A DNA stretch of 42,837 bases from Streptomyces sp. NRRL F-5630. GTDB taxonomy: Bacteria; Actinomycetota; Actinomycetes; Streptomycetales; Streptomycetaceae. The notes below the pieces were generated by a model. It did not search any database. It saw only the letters and a program-made list of their open reading frames with translations, and had not been told where the DNA came from. Made by a program: the position numbers and the translations under genes. The stretch spans positions 1-42,837 of the forward strand of contig NZ_JOGO01000052.1 in assembly GCF_000719475.1 (NCBI RefSeq), in the 5' to 3' direction. Every line of letters starts with the position of its first letter. Position 1 is the first letter of the stretch. Shown piece by piece: positions 8,813 to 16,345 of this stretch.

Positions 8813-9209
8813 GAAACGGTCCTCTCGGTCGGGCTCGCCCGGTCACGTCCACACGACGCGTTCCCGCGTCGGCTCCCAGCATGACGGCGCGGAGCGGCTT
8901 ACGGGGCCTCGCGCGGCACTCACGTCGCGCGTCGCACGCGACGTGGGGCGGGACGTGGCGTGGGGCTAACGCGGCGTGGGGCGGCCCCGGGTACGTGATG
9001 TCGCGCGGTACGCGGCGCGTCCGCGTACGCGACGTGCTTGGGCACGCGACGCGCCTGCGTACGCGACGTCTCCCGCACGCGACGGGATGGCCCCCGCGCG
9101 ACGTACACCCGTACGCGACGTGCCGCCGCCCCGCGACGTGCCGCCGCCCCGCGTCGTCCCGCACCCTGCGCACCCGCACCCCCCTGCCGCCCCCTCACCC
9201 GCCGCCCCG
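8813..9209. repeat. gene-free stretch with a cluster of CGCGACG micro-repeats
   Basis: About 400 nt lie between two leftward genes. From 8937 to 9138 CGCGACG occurs eight times, mostly as ACGCGACGT, plus reverse-complement CGTCGCG near 8923. Two direct copies of CGCGACGTGCCGCCGCCCC abut at about 9114-9150. No open reading frame here has a binding site or family pattern. The promoter of the sugar dehydrogenase gene should lie next to 8813, but I cannot point to it. Confidence 0.6.
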
Positions 9210-10316
9210 TCACCCCCACGCGTCCCAGCTCTCCCGCGCCCGTGGGAGTGCCGCTATCTCGCACAGGTCGTTCTCGTCGAGGCGCAGCGCCGATGCCGCG
9301 GCGTTCTCGGCGGCGAAGGAAGCGCGCTTCGTGCCCGGGAGCGCGACGACGCGCGGGTCGGTCGCGAGGACCCACGCGAGGGCAATCTGGGCGACCGTCG
9401 CGCCGTGGCGCGCGGCGACGCGGCGCAGGCCCGCGACGACCGGCTGGTTGGCGGCCATCATCTCCGCCGTGAAGCGCGGGTGCCTGGCCCGTACGTCGTC
9501 CGGCTCGAAGCCCTGGCCCGGCGTGAGCGTCCCGGTGAGGTAGCCGCTGCCCAGCGGTCGTGCCGCGAGGAAGCCGACTCCGCGCGCCACGCACCAGGGC
9601 AGCAGCACCCGCAGGGACTCGGGCGACCACACCGACAGCTCCGCCTGGACGGCGCTCACGGGGAAGACCTGCTGGATCCGCTCCAGGACCCTCACCGTCG
9701 GCGCGTACGGGGCCTCGCGGGGCGCCGCGAGCACGCCGCGCGCCGTCCGCACCGTCACGCCGCCCTCGCGCGACGTACCCCCGCGCGGCGCGGCACCCCC
9801 GCGCGCGGCGTCGCCCCTTACCGTCGCGTCGCGCACCGCCCGCGCGTCGTGCGCGCACAGCCCGAGCGCGCGGACCTTTCCCGCCGCGACGAGTTCGGCC
9901 ATCGCGCCCCACGTCTCCTCGACCGGCACCTCGGGATCGGCCCGGTGCAGCTGGTAGAGGTCGATGACGTCGGTGTGCAGACGGCGCAGCGAGGCGTCGC
10001 AGGCGCGTCGTACGTACTCGGGACGGCCGTTGGCGACGAGGTGCCCGTCGCCCACGAGCAGCCCGCACTTCGTCGCGAGCAGCGCCTCCTCGCGCCGCGC
10101 GCCGAGCGCCCGCGCCAGCAGCAGTTCATTGGTGAAGGGTCCGTACATATCGGCCGTGTCGAAGAGCGTCACGCCGTGGTCGAGAGCGGTCCGCACCGTC
10201 CGCTCCGACTCGGTGCCCGAGCGCTGCGTACGCGTGTAGGCCCAGCTCATCGGCATGCAGCCGAGACCCACAGCCCCCGCGCGCAGCGCCCCGGAGCCCA
10301 CCGCCCTGCGCTCCAC
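9210..10316 (-). CDS. aldo/keto reductase with low-complexity insertion
   Basis: A 368-aa NAD(P)H-dependent aldo/keto reductase of the AKR13/YakC type. The catalytic tetrad is visible: Asp and Tyr in LFDTADMYGPFTNE, Lys in LATKCGLL and His in DLYQLHRADPEVPVEETWG. The C-terminal cofactor region is normal (QPVVAGLRRVAARHGATVAQIALAWVLATDPRVVALPGTK). Start GTG at 10316 follows GGAGG (10326-10330 on the opposite strand), which gives MERRAVGSGALRAGAVGLGCMPMSW; an upstream ATG at 10352 has no such site. Between ALGLCAHDAR and AVQAELSVW about 60 residues are found where relatives have about 17; the extra stretch is Arg/Gly/Ala-rich and is made of the same CGCGACG-like units as the neighbouring spacer. 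The enzyme may still fold, since the insertion falls in a loop. Confidence 0.88.
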   Translation of the reverse strand: MERRAVGSGALRAGAVGLGCMPMSWAYTRTQRSGTESERTVRTALDHGVTLFDTADMYGPFTNELLLARALGARREEALLATKCGLLVGDGHLVANGRPEYVRRACDASLRRLHTDVIDLYQLHRADPEVPVEETWGAMAELVAAGKVRALGLCAHDARAVRDATVRGDAARGGAAPRGGTSREGGVTVRTARGVLAAPREAPYAPTVRVLERIQQVFPVSAVQAELSVWSPESLRVLLPWCVARGVGFLAARPLGSGYLTGTLTPGQGFEPDDVRARHPRFTAEMMAANQPVVAGLRRVAARHGATVAQIALAWVLATDPRVVALPGTKRASFAAENAAASALRLDENDLCEIAALPRARESWDAWG

Positions 10317-10411
10317 CTGGTCTTTCCTCCCCGCCGCACGTACGCGCACCAAATTATCCGCAGTGCCCCGCGCGCCCCGCCCCGGCCTCCCCGGGGCTCC
10401 CCCGCGGTCGT

Positions 10412-10417
10412 TAGCCT
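10412..10417 (+). promoter_or_regulatory. -10 element of a leaderless transcript
   Basis: TAGCCT (TANNNT) ends 7 nt before the ATG at 10425, which has no ribosome binding site. The expected transcription start is the A of the start codon. Confidence 0.5.
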
Positions 10418-10424
10418 CCTGACC

Positions 10425-11378
10425 ATGACAGGCGATGTGTGGCTTCCCTATCCGGCCGACCAGATCCCGGGCCTGCCCGGCGAGAAGGAATCAGGACTGA
10501 CGTACCGCCGCTGGGACGGTGAGGAGACGTTCCCGGCCGACCCCGCCGACTGCGTGTTCTACGTCGTGCCCTACCTGAGCGCCACCGACGTCGCGTTGCG
10601 CCCGCTCCCCGCCATGGAGAACCTCCGCGTCGTGCAGACGCTCTCGGCGGGCACCGACAACGTCGCGCCGACCGTCGCCGCGCTGCCCGAGGGCGTCATG
10701 CTGTGCAACGCGCGCGGTGTCCACGAGGCGAGCACGGCCGAACTCGCCCTCACGCTCACCCTCGCCTCGCTGCGCGGCATCCCGCGCTTCGTCGCGGGAC
10801 AGCGCGCGGAGGAGTGGCGGTCCGGCTTCTACCCGGCGCTCGCCGACCGGACGGTGCTCATCGTCGGGTACGGGTCGATCGGCGCCGCGATCGAGGACCG
10901 GCTCACACCCTTCGAGTGCGCGCGGGTCCTGCGCGTCGCGCGCTCCGCGCGTGCCACGGAGCGCGGTGAGGTGCATCCGTTCACCGCGCTGCCCACGCTG
11001 TTGCCCGAGGCCGACGTCGTGATCCTCTCCACGCCGCTGACCGAGCAGACCCGCGGTCTCGTCGACGCGGAGTTCCTCGCCCGGCTCAAGGACGGGGCGC
11101 TGCTCGTCAACGTGGCGCGCGGCCCCGTCGTCGATACCGAGGCGCTCCTCGCCGAGGCCGGTACGGGGCGCGTGAGCGCGGCGCTCGACGTCACGGACCC
11201 CGAACCGCTCCCGGCCGGACACCCCTTGTGGCACGCGCCCGGCGTCCTCGTCAGCCCCCACGTGGGCGGCTCCACGTCCGCCTTCGAGCCCCGCGCGAAG
11301 CGGCTCCTGGCCCGTCAGCTCACCCGTTTCGCCGCGGGCGGACAGCCGGACAACATCGTCCTGACGGCGCGCGGCTAG
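10425..11378 (+). CDS. D-isomer-specific 2-hydroxyacid dehydrogenase
   Basis: A 317-aa NAD(P)-dependent dehydrogenase that reduces a 2-oxo acid to the D-2-hydroxy acid or the reverse. The nucleotide-binding Rossmann loop is VGYGSIGAAI. Catalytic Arg lies in NVARGPVVD, Glu in DVTDPEPLP and His in SPHVGGST. The substrate-binding N-terminal half contains the LSAGTDNV segment typical of the family. It is shorter than SerA and has no ACT domain, so it is not phosphoglycerate dehydrogenase; the real substrate (glyoxylate, hydroxypyruvate or a longer oxo acid) is open. The start ATG 10425 is chosen because homology begins there and a -10 box sits directly in front, so translation is probably leaderless. 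It is divergent from the aldo/keto reductase. Confidence 0.92.
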   Translation: MTGDVWLPYPADQIPGLPGEKESGLTYRRWDGEETFPADPADCVFYVVPYLSATDVALRPLPAMENLRVVQTLSAGTDNVAPTVAALPEGVMLCNARGVHEASTAELALTLTLASLRGIPRFVAGQRAEEWRSGFYPALADRTVLIVGYGSIGAAIEDRLTPFECARVLRVARSARATERGEVHPFTALPTLLPEADVVILSTPLTEQTRGLVDAEFLARLKDGALLVNVARGPVVDTEALLAEAGTGRVSAALDVTDPEPLPAGHPLWHAPGVLVSPHVGGSTSAFEPRAKRLLARQLTRFAAGGQPDNIVLTARG

Positions 11379-11477
11379 GGTCCGGCCGCGCCTCGGCCCG
11401 CCGCGAGGAAGCGGCGCGGCGACCCCCCGCGCCCCTGCCGCCTCTCCCGCCCGCGTCGTCCCCGTGCGGGCGTGCTT

Positions 11478-11534
11478 GTTCCGTTCCGGACCCCCGTGGA
11501 TGGTTTTCGCCCCACCCCGGGCCGGGAACGGAAC
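11478..11534. repeat. 10-bp inverted repeat in the spacer before the GGDEF gene
   Basis: GTTCCGTTCC (11478-11487) and GGAACGGAAC (11525-11534) are exact reverse complements, separated by 37 nt. This may be a factor-independent terminator without T run for the gene before, or a protein-binding site. Confidence 0.4.
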
Positions 11535-11599
11535 CAGCGGACCGGCTACCGGCACGTACCGCGCACGGCTCGCCCCGCACCGTAGGCAATACGTCGGGG

Positions 11600-11639
11600 C
11601 AGTCACGGAGAGTAGAGAGACTATGTCGCTCTGTGACTG
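11600..11639 (+). promoter_or_regulatory. inverted repeat with BldD-box-like sequence before the GGDEF-EAL gene
   Basis: CAGTCAC (11600-11606) pairs with GTGACTG (11633-11639), and GAG/CTC extends the stem. TCACGGAGAGTAG (11603-11615) matches 7 of the 9 fixed positions of the BldD consensus as I remember it (TNACNCWGNGTNA). A TANNNT -10 element, TATCGT, lies at 11648-11653. BldD with c-di-GMP is known to repress several Streptomyces c-di-GMP enzymes, so the position makes sense. Of the 518-nt spacer 11379-11896, this site, the inverted repeat before it and the -10 element are all that I can support. Confidence 0.45.
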
Positions 11640-11896
11640 TTCTGGTGTATCGTCGCCGCAGGGGTGCCGTCGCGGACGGTGACGGTGCCAGGCACGAGCC
11701 GCCGGGCGGCCGGGCCGAGGACGCCGGAGACAGGGACACCGAGGGGGCGACGGGGCATGCGGGGCCTTGAGACACGGCAGCCGAGCACGTACGGGGCACG
11801 GCCCATACAGCGCGGCGGACGCGAACCGCTGCCCGGACGCACCACTTCCTGCCGCCCCACCGGACGGGTGCTCATCCCGCCCACGGGAGAGGTCCG

Positions 11897-14800
11897 GTGA
11901 ACGCGCCCCAGGCCGTGCGCGACGCGAGCCCCGAAGAAGGCGCGAGCCCCGGGAAGCGCGGGACCCGCCGTCCCGCCCCCGGCCTCGTCGGCCAGATCCT
12001 GCTCGTCCTCCTCAGCGCCGGCTACGCGGTCGGCGCGGTCCTCGGCTGGGGCTCGCCCCGGATCGCCGCCTTCATGGGCGACTTCGGGCTCAGCCTCGCC
12101 GGGCTCGTCGCCTGTGCCTCCTGCGTGCTCTACGCGCTGCGTGGCCGCACCCGCTTCCGGCCCGCCTGGCTCCTCTTCGCCTTCTCCTCGGTCATGGCCG
12201 CGGGGGGCAACGCGGTCTGGGGCTGGTACGAGGTCGTCCTCCAGCAGAGCGTCCCGGTCCCGGGGCTCGCCGACCTCTTCTTCCTGCTCTTCGCCCCACC
12301 CGCCATCGTCGGCCTCCTCGTGCTCGCCAAACGACCCGTCACCCGCGCGGGCTGGGCCTGCCTCGCGCTCGACTCCTGGCTCATCGGCGGCTCGCTCCTC
12401 ACGCTCTCCTGGAGCCTCGCGCTCGCCCACACGACGCAGTTCCGCGGCGAGAGCGTGCCCCGCGCGGCCCTCTCGCTCGCCTACCCGCTCCTCGACATCG
12501 CGCTCGTCTCGATGGTGCTCGCCCTGCACTTCAAGCGCTCGGCCGCGGGCAGGTTCGCGATCAACACGGCCGTCGGGGCCTTCGCCCTCACCGTGCTGTG
12601 CGACGCGCTCTTCACCTCGCCGCTGCTGCGGGACACGTACCGCTCGGGCCAGCTTCTCGACGCCGGCTGGTTCGCCGGCTCGCTGCTCCTGGCGTACGCG
12701 CCCTGGGTCCGCTCCACGCGGCGCGCCCCGGCCGCCGAGGAACCCGTCAGGACCCCGCCCGCGACGCGTGCGCGCACCACCACCTTCGCCGCGCTCACCC
12801 CCTACCTCGCCGCCGCCGTCTGCACCCTCGGCCTCCTCTACAGCGCCGTCAACGCGCCGAGCGTCGACCGCGTCGTGCTCATCACCGCCTGCACCGTCGT
12901 GCTCGCCCTCGTCCTGCGCCAGGGCATCATGCTCGTCGACAACATCGCCCTCACGCAGGAACTGGCCCACAAGGAAGAGCACTTCAGGTCGCTCGTCCAG
13001 GGCTCCAGCGACGTCATCATGATCGTCGCGCCCAGCGGCGTGCTGCGGTACGTGAGCCCGGCGGCGAGCGGCGTCTACGGGCGCGAGGCGGAGTCCATGC
13101 TCGGCTGCGAACTCGCCTCGTTCATCCACCCTCAGGACCTCGGCCAGGTCGTCCACGAGATCCGCCGGTTCCTCGCCTCCGACCCGGGCTCGGAGCCCGC
13201 GACACGCATCGAGTGCCGCTTCAAGTCCGGCTGCGGCGACTGGCTCAACGTCGAGTCCACCGTCAACCGGCTGCACGGCGGCCTCATCCTCAACAGCCGC
13301 GACGTCACCGAACGCGTCCGCCTCCAGGCCCAGCTCCAGCACAACGCCGAGCACGACCCGCTCACCGACCTGCCCAACCGTGCCCTCTTCACGCGCCGCG
13401 TGCGCCGCGCGCTCAAGGGCCGCCGCACCGGCGACACCGGGGTCGCCGTGCTCTTCATCGACCTCGACGGCTTCAAGGGCGTCAACGACTCCATCGGCCA
13501 CCAGGCGGGCGACGAACTCCTCGTCCAGGCCGCCCGCAGGCTCCACGAGTCGGTGCGCTCGGGGGACACCGCCGCCCGGCTCGGCGGCGACGAGTTCGCC
13601 GCCCTCATCGTCGGCGACGGCAGCCGCGACGTCGCGGCCCGCGAGCGGCAGATCAAGGAGCTCGCCGAACGGCTCCGCGTCGCCCTCTCGCTCCCGTACA
13701 CCATCGAGGGCCAGGAAGTGCGCATCGCCGCGTCGATCGGCGTCGCCTTCGCCGAGAACGGCCTCGGCGCGGGCGAGTTGCTGCGCAACGCCGACCTCGC
13801 GATGTACCGCGCGAAGGGGCTCGGCAAGGACCGCGTCGAGTTGTACGCCCCCCAGCTCCAGACCGAGGCCGCGCGGCGCACCGTCCTCGCCGGGCGGCTG
13901 CGCACCGCCCTCGAAGAGGGCGAGTTCGCGCTCCTGCACCAGCCCGTCGTATGCCTCCACACCGGCGCCGTCGATGTCGTCACCGCCGAGGCCCGCTGGC
14001 GCTCCGCGCAGGGCATCCTCTTCACGCCGGAGGAGTTCCTGCGCGGTCCCGGCGACGGCGAACGCGGCGGAGCACTCGGCCGCTGGCTGCTCGGCGAGGC
14101 CGTCGCGCAGGCCGCCGAGCGTCGCGACGAGGGCCACACGACGCCCGTCTCGGTACGGCTCGGCGCCCGGGCCCTGCTCGACCGGGCCACCCCGCTCAGC
14201 TCCGTCGAAGCGCTGCTCACGCGGTACGCGCTGCCCTCCGGCGCCCTTCAGATCGCCCTGCGCCTCGACGACCCGCGCGTCCCGCTCGAAGCCCTCGAAC
14301 GGCGTCTCAACGTGCTGCGCAGGCTCGGCGTACGGGTCGGGCTCGACGGCTTCGGCGCGGGGCACGCCACGATCGAGGCGCTGCGCCGCCTCCCCGTCGA
14401 CGCGCTCACCCTCGACCGCGGTCTCGTCGGCGGCGTCGTCGACTCGGCGCGGCACTACAAGATCACCGCCGGGGTGCTGCGGATCGCCACCGACCTCGGC
14501 CTCTACACCGTCGCCGAGGGCGTCGACCGCGCCGAACAGGTCACCGTCCTCCAGGCCCTCGGCTGTACCCACGCGCAGGGACTCGCCTTCTCCGGGCCGC
14601 TCGACGAGCACCGTCTGCGGCGAGCGCTCGCGCACGGCACCTACCCCGTCCCGGGCCGGCGTCCCGAGCCGGTACGGGCCGCCGCTGCCGGCCGCCCCTC
14701 GCTCAATGTCCTCGCGCGTTCCGCGCGGCACACGAGCTCCGCCCACCACACGGCCACCCTGCCCCTCGTCCCCACCGCCGTCCCCGTCCAGGTCCGCCCG

Positions 14801-15688
14801 GGGCACACGACCCGGACACCGCCCGCCGGCACCCCCGTGACCGTTCGCCCGGGCGCTCAGCACTCCGCGCCCCCGCTGCCCGTACGCGTCACCGAGGCGG
14901 CACCGCGGCTCACCGGCATGCCCTGGAGCGACCCCACGGGACGCGCGCCCCTGCCGGACGCGGGGGTGCGGGACCCCTTGGCGGGGGCGACGGGCACGGC
15001 TACCGCGAGCGACGAGGCGCCGGGCCTGCTCGTGGCCGACGGCGGAGCCACGGCGGCCGAGGCGGCCGTGGCGGAGGTCGTGGCGGGACGGGGGCCCCAG
15101 GACTCCGGCGGGGTCTACGCCGGGGCCGCGGCGCTGGCGCCGGGGGAGCCGTGGGGGACACCCGGCGGGCAGAGAAGCGGCTCTCCGGGCCAGATTCTCC
15201 CGGTAACGGCCCCGGAGCTGTCCACGGCGCCGCCCGGGGTGGGCGCGGACACCTCCTCGTCCCCGGCCACCCTTTCCTTGGCGCCTCCCGCTTCCTTGTC
15301 CCCAGCCGCCGCCCCCGTGGCTTCCGCGCCCACGGTCTCCCTGTCCCCGGGCGCCTCCCCGGCCGCCGGGACCGTCCCCCTCCAGCCGTCCGGTCCCGGA
15401 GAGGGCGAGGCCGCGCCGTCCCCTCCCGCGTGCGCGCTCACGGCCTCGGGGCTCGGCGTCGTGCAGCCCGTACGCACGTGGCCCGCCGTCGGCGCCCGGC
15501 CGCCCGTGGCACCGGTTGTCCTCGTACCGGGCGTGCTGCCCCCCGGCCTCCCGGAGGCCGTGGCGGCGCTCGGGAGCGGGCTCGCCGCGTTCCTGGGCAA
15601 GCGGCCCGGAGAGCGGCCCGGCGGGCCCCGTACCGCCGCCGAGGGAGCGGGCGCCGGACAGCCGGACGCCGCCGCGCCCCCGCAGTAA
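11897..15688 (+). CDS. ten-helix membrane PAS-GGDEF-EAL protein, CdgC-like
   Basis: A 1263-aa cyclic-di-GMP signalling protein. Ten predicted membrane helices fill residues about 30-345, followed by a PAS domain (about 360-470), a GGDEF domain with intact GGDEF at 563-567 and an inhibitory I-site RSGD at 554-557, an EAL domain (about 650-905), and a 340-residue Pro/Ala/Gly/Ser-rich tail. The GGDEF half looks active as a diguanylate cyclase. The EAL half has lost its signature: EAR at 698-700, RLG instead of NLS, LD instead of TE, DG at 817-818 instead of DD, and EGVD instead of EGVE. GTG 11897 has GGGAGAGG (11885-11892) just upstream. Position just before ilvB and topology match S. coelicolor SCO5511, which I recall as CdgC; the name is not certain. 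Confidence 0.88.
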   Translation: MNAPQAVRDASPEEGASPGKRGTRRPAPGLVGQILLVLLSAGYAVGAVLGWGSPRIAAFMGDFGLSLAGLVACASCVLYALRGRTRFRPAWLLFAFSSVMAAGGNAVWGWYEVVLQQSVPVPGLADLFFLLFAPPAIVGLLVLAKRPVTRAGWACLALDSWLIGGSLLTLSWSLALAHTTQFRGESVPRAALSLAYPLLDIALVSMVLALHFKRSAAGRFAINTAVGAFALTVLCDALFTSPLLRDTYRSGQLLDAGWFAGSLLLAYAPWVRSTRRAPAAEEPVRTPPATRARTTTFAALTPYLAAAVCTLGLLYSAVNAPSVDRVVLITACTVVLALVLRQGIMLVDNIALTQELAHKEEHFRSLVQGSSDVIMIVAPSGVLRYVSPAASGVYGREAESMLGCELASFIHPQDLGQVVHEIRRFLASDPGSEPATRIECRFKSGCGDWLNVESTVNRLHGGLILNSRDVTERVRLQAQLQHNAEHDPLTDLPNRALFTRRVRRALKGRRTGDTGVAVLFIDLDGFKGVNDSIGHQAGDELLVQAARRLHESVRSGDTAARLGGDEFAALIVGDGSRDVAARERQIKELAERLRVALSLPYTIEGQEVRIAASIGVAFAENGLGAGELLRNADLAMYRAKGLGKDRVELYAPQLQTEAARRTVLAGRLRTALEEGEFALLHQPVVCLHTGAVDVVTAEARWRSAQGILFTPEEFLRGPGDGERGGALGRWLLGEAVAQAAERRDEGHTTPVSVRLGARALLDRATPLSSVEALLTRYALPSGALQIALRLDDPRVPLEALERRLNVLRRLGVRVGLDGFGAGHATIEALRRLPVDALTLDRGLVGGVVDSARHYKITAGVLRIATDLGLYTVAEGVDRAEQVTVLQALGCTHAQGLAFSGPLDEHRLRRALAHGTYPVPGRRPEPVRAAAAGRPSLNVLARSARHTSSAHHTATLPLVPTAVPVQVRPGHTTRTPPAGTPVTVRPGAQHSAPPLPVRVTEAAPRLTGMPWSDPTGRAPLPDAGVRDPLAGATGTATASDEAPGLLVADGGATAAEAAVAEVVAGRGPQDSGGVYAGAAALAPGEPWGTPGGQRSGSPGQILPVTAPELSTAPPGVGADTSSSPATLSLAPPASLSPAAAPVASAPTVSLSPGASPAAGTVPLQPSGPGEGEAAPSPPACALTASGLGVVQPVRTWPAVGARPPVAPVVLVPGVLPPGLPEAVAALGSGLAAFLGKRPGERPGGPRTAAEGAGAGQPDAAAPPQ

Positions 15689-15739
15689 CCGGCCACGGGG
15701 CCGCGACCGCCCGCGCGGTGGCACCCCGGGCTCCGCCTC

Positions 15740-15925
15740 CCGTCGTCAACCCGGGGCCCGTCCCCCGTCGCCAACCGGCCCCGCCCCCCGTCGCCAACCG
15801 GGGGCTCCGTCGTCAACCCGTCGCCCGCCCGGTCCCCCCGCGGTCAGCGACCCGTCACCCACCCCGCCCGGCCCCCCGCGTCAGCGACCCGTCACTCGCG
15901 CCCCCGTCGTCAACCCGTCGCCCGC
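15740..15925. repeat. cluster of CGTCGYCAACCSG repeats
   Basis: CCGTCGTCAACCCG occurs at 15740, 15807 and 15904; the last two extend to 22 identical bases. CCCGTCGCCAACCGG occurs at 15764 and 15787, and GTCAGCGACCCGTCAC at 15843 and 15880. The spacing is irregular (20-37 nt). The stretch between the GGDEF-EAL stop and the ilv leader (15689-16128) holds no gene; apart from this cluster it has CCACATC repeated at 16063 and 16077 and a TTGACAG TTGACAG direct repeat at 16092-16105. Confidence 0.6.
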
Positions 15926-16128
15926 TCCCTCGCCCCACCGTCCGCATCCTGGTACGTGGCCTTCACCACTCCGGTCTCCTCGCCCCGCCGAACCCCTCCC
16001 GGCCCCGGTCGGGGGCCCTTCCGGGCGGGCTCGCCGGGTGCGTGCCACACCCCCTCTGATGACCACATCGTGAGATCCACATCCCATCGGCTTGACAGTT
16101 GACAGCCGCTGGGAGGAGGGTCACTGCC

Positions 16129-16170
16129 ATGCGCACCCGAATTCTCGTACTTGGACAGCGCGTCGGCTGA
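16129..16170 (+). CDS. ilvB leader peptide [13 protein letters not shown]
   Basis: A 13-codon open frame with an excellent ribosome binding site (GGGAGGAGGG, 16111-16120) that contains the run Ile-Leu-Val-Leu and a later Val. The codons ATT, GTA and CTT in that run are rare in this genome, which uses ATC, GTC and CTC nearly everywhere. A stalled ribosome at these codons would sense shortage of charged Ile, Leu and Val tRNA. Its stop codon lies inside the RNA structures that lead to the terminator. Leader peptides of this kind upstream of actinobacterial ilvB are established by comparative work, so I regard the call as strong. Confidence 0.88.
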   Translation: MRTRILVLGQRVG

Positions 16171-16242
16171 AGCCGGAGAACGAACTCCGGCACCCGCACC
16201 GACGCGCTCCCCTCGCTTGCCACCCGGCACGAGGGGTTTTTT
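16157..16242 (+). promoter_or_regulatory. transcription attenuator of ilvBNC
   Basis: Three exact stems follow one another: AGCGCGTCGG (16157-16166) with CCGACGCGCT (16199-16208), enclosing GCCGGAG (16172-16178) with CTCCGGC (16185-16191); then the terminator CCCCTCG (16209-16215) with CGAGGGG (16230-16236) and six T (16237-16242). The first stem begins in the leader peptide codons and includes its stop region, so ribosome position decides whether it forms. I could not identify with certainty which segment acts as the antiterminator. Confidence 0.85.
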
Positions 16243-16345
16243 GTTGCACAGGTGCCCGCCGGACCGGCCCCCACCGCCGCGCGAACCACCACGAAGCACA
16301 CCCGCCCACCCGTACCGAGAACGCAAGCCTGAGAAGAGAATGCCG

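Noticed and set aside
11664..11900. 78-codon frame that overlaps the start of the GGDEF-EAL gene by 4 nt
   Set aside because: The overlap is attractive, but there is no good binding site before its ATG, the composition is that of random GC-rich DNA (Arg/Pro/Gly/Thr), and I recall no family. It could still be a coupled leader; not listed as a gene.
11621..15724. A 1367-codon open frame on the - strand opposite the GGDEF-EAL gene
   Set aside because: It is a mirror of the GC-rich codon pattern of the + strand gene, which has clear domains. The - strand product is low-complexity Arg/Gly/Glu with no family pattern and no binding site.
15740..15925. CRISPR-like array
   Set aside because: The repeat units are short and degenerate, spacing is irregular and there are no unique spacers of constant length or cas genes.
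16092..16105. TTGACAG TTGACAG as -35 boxes for ilvB
   Set aside because: No -10 element follows at 16-18 nt; a start from here would fall in or after the leader peptide and remove the attenuator.
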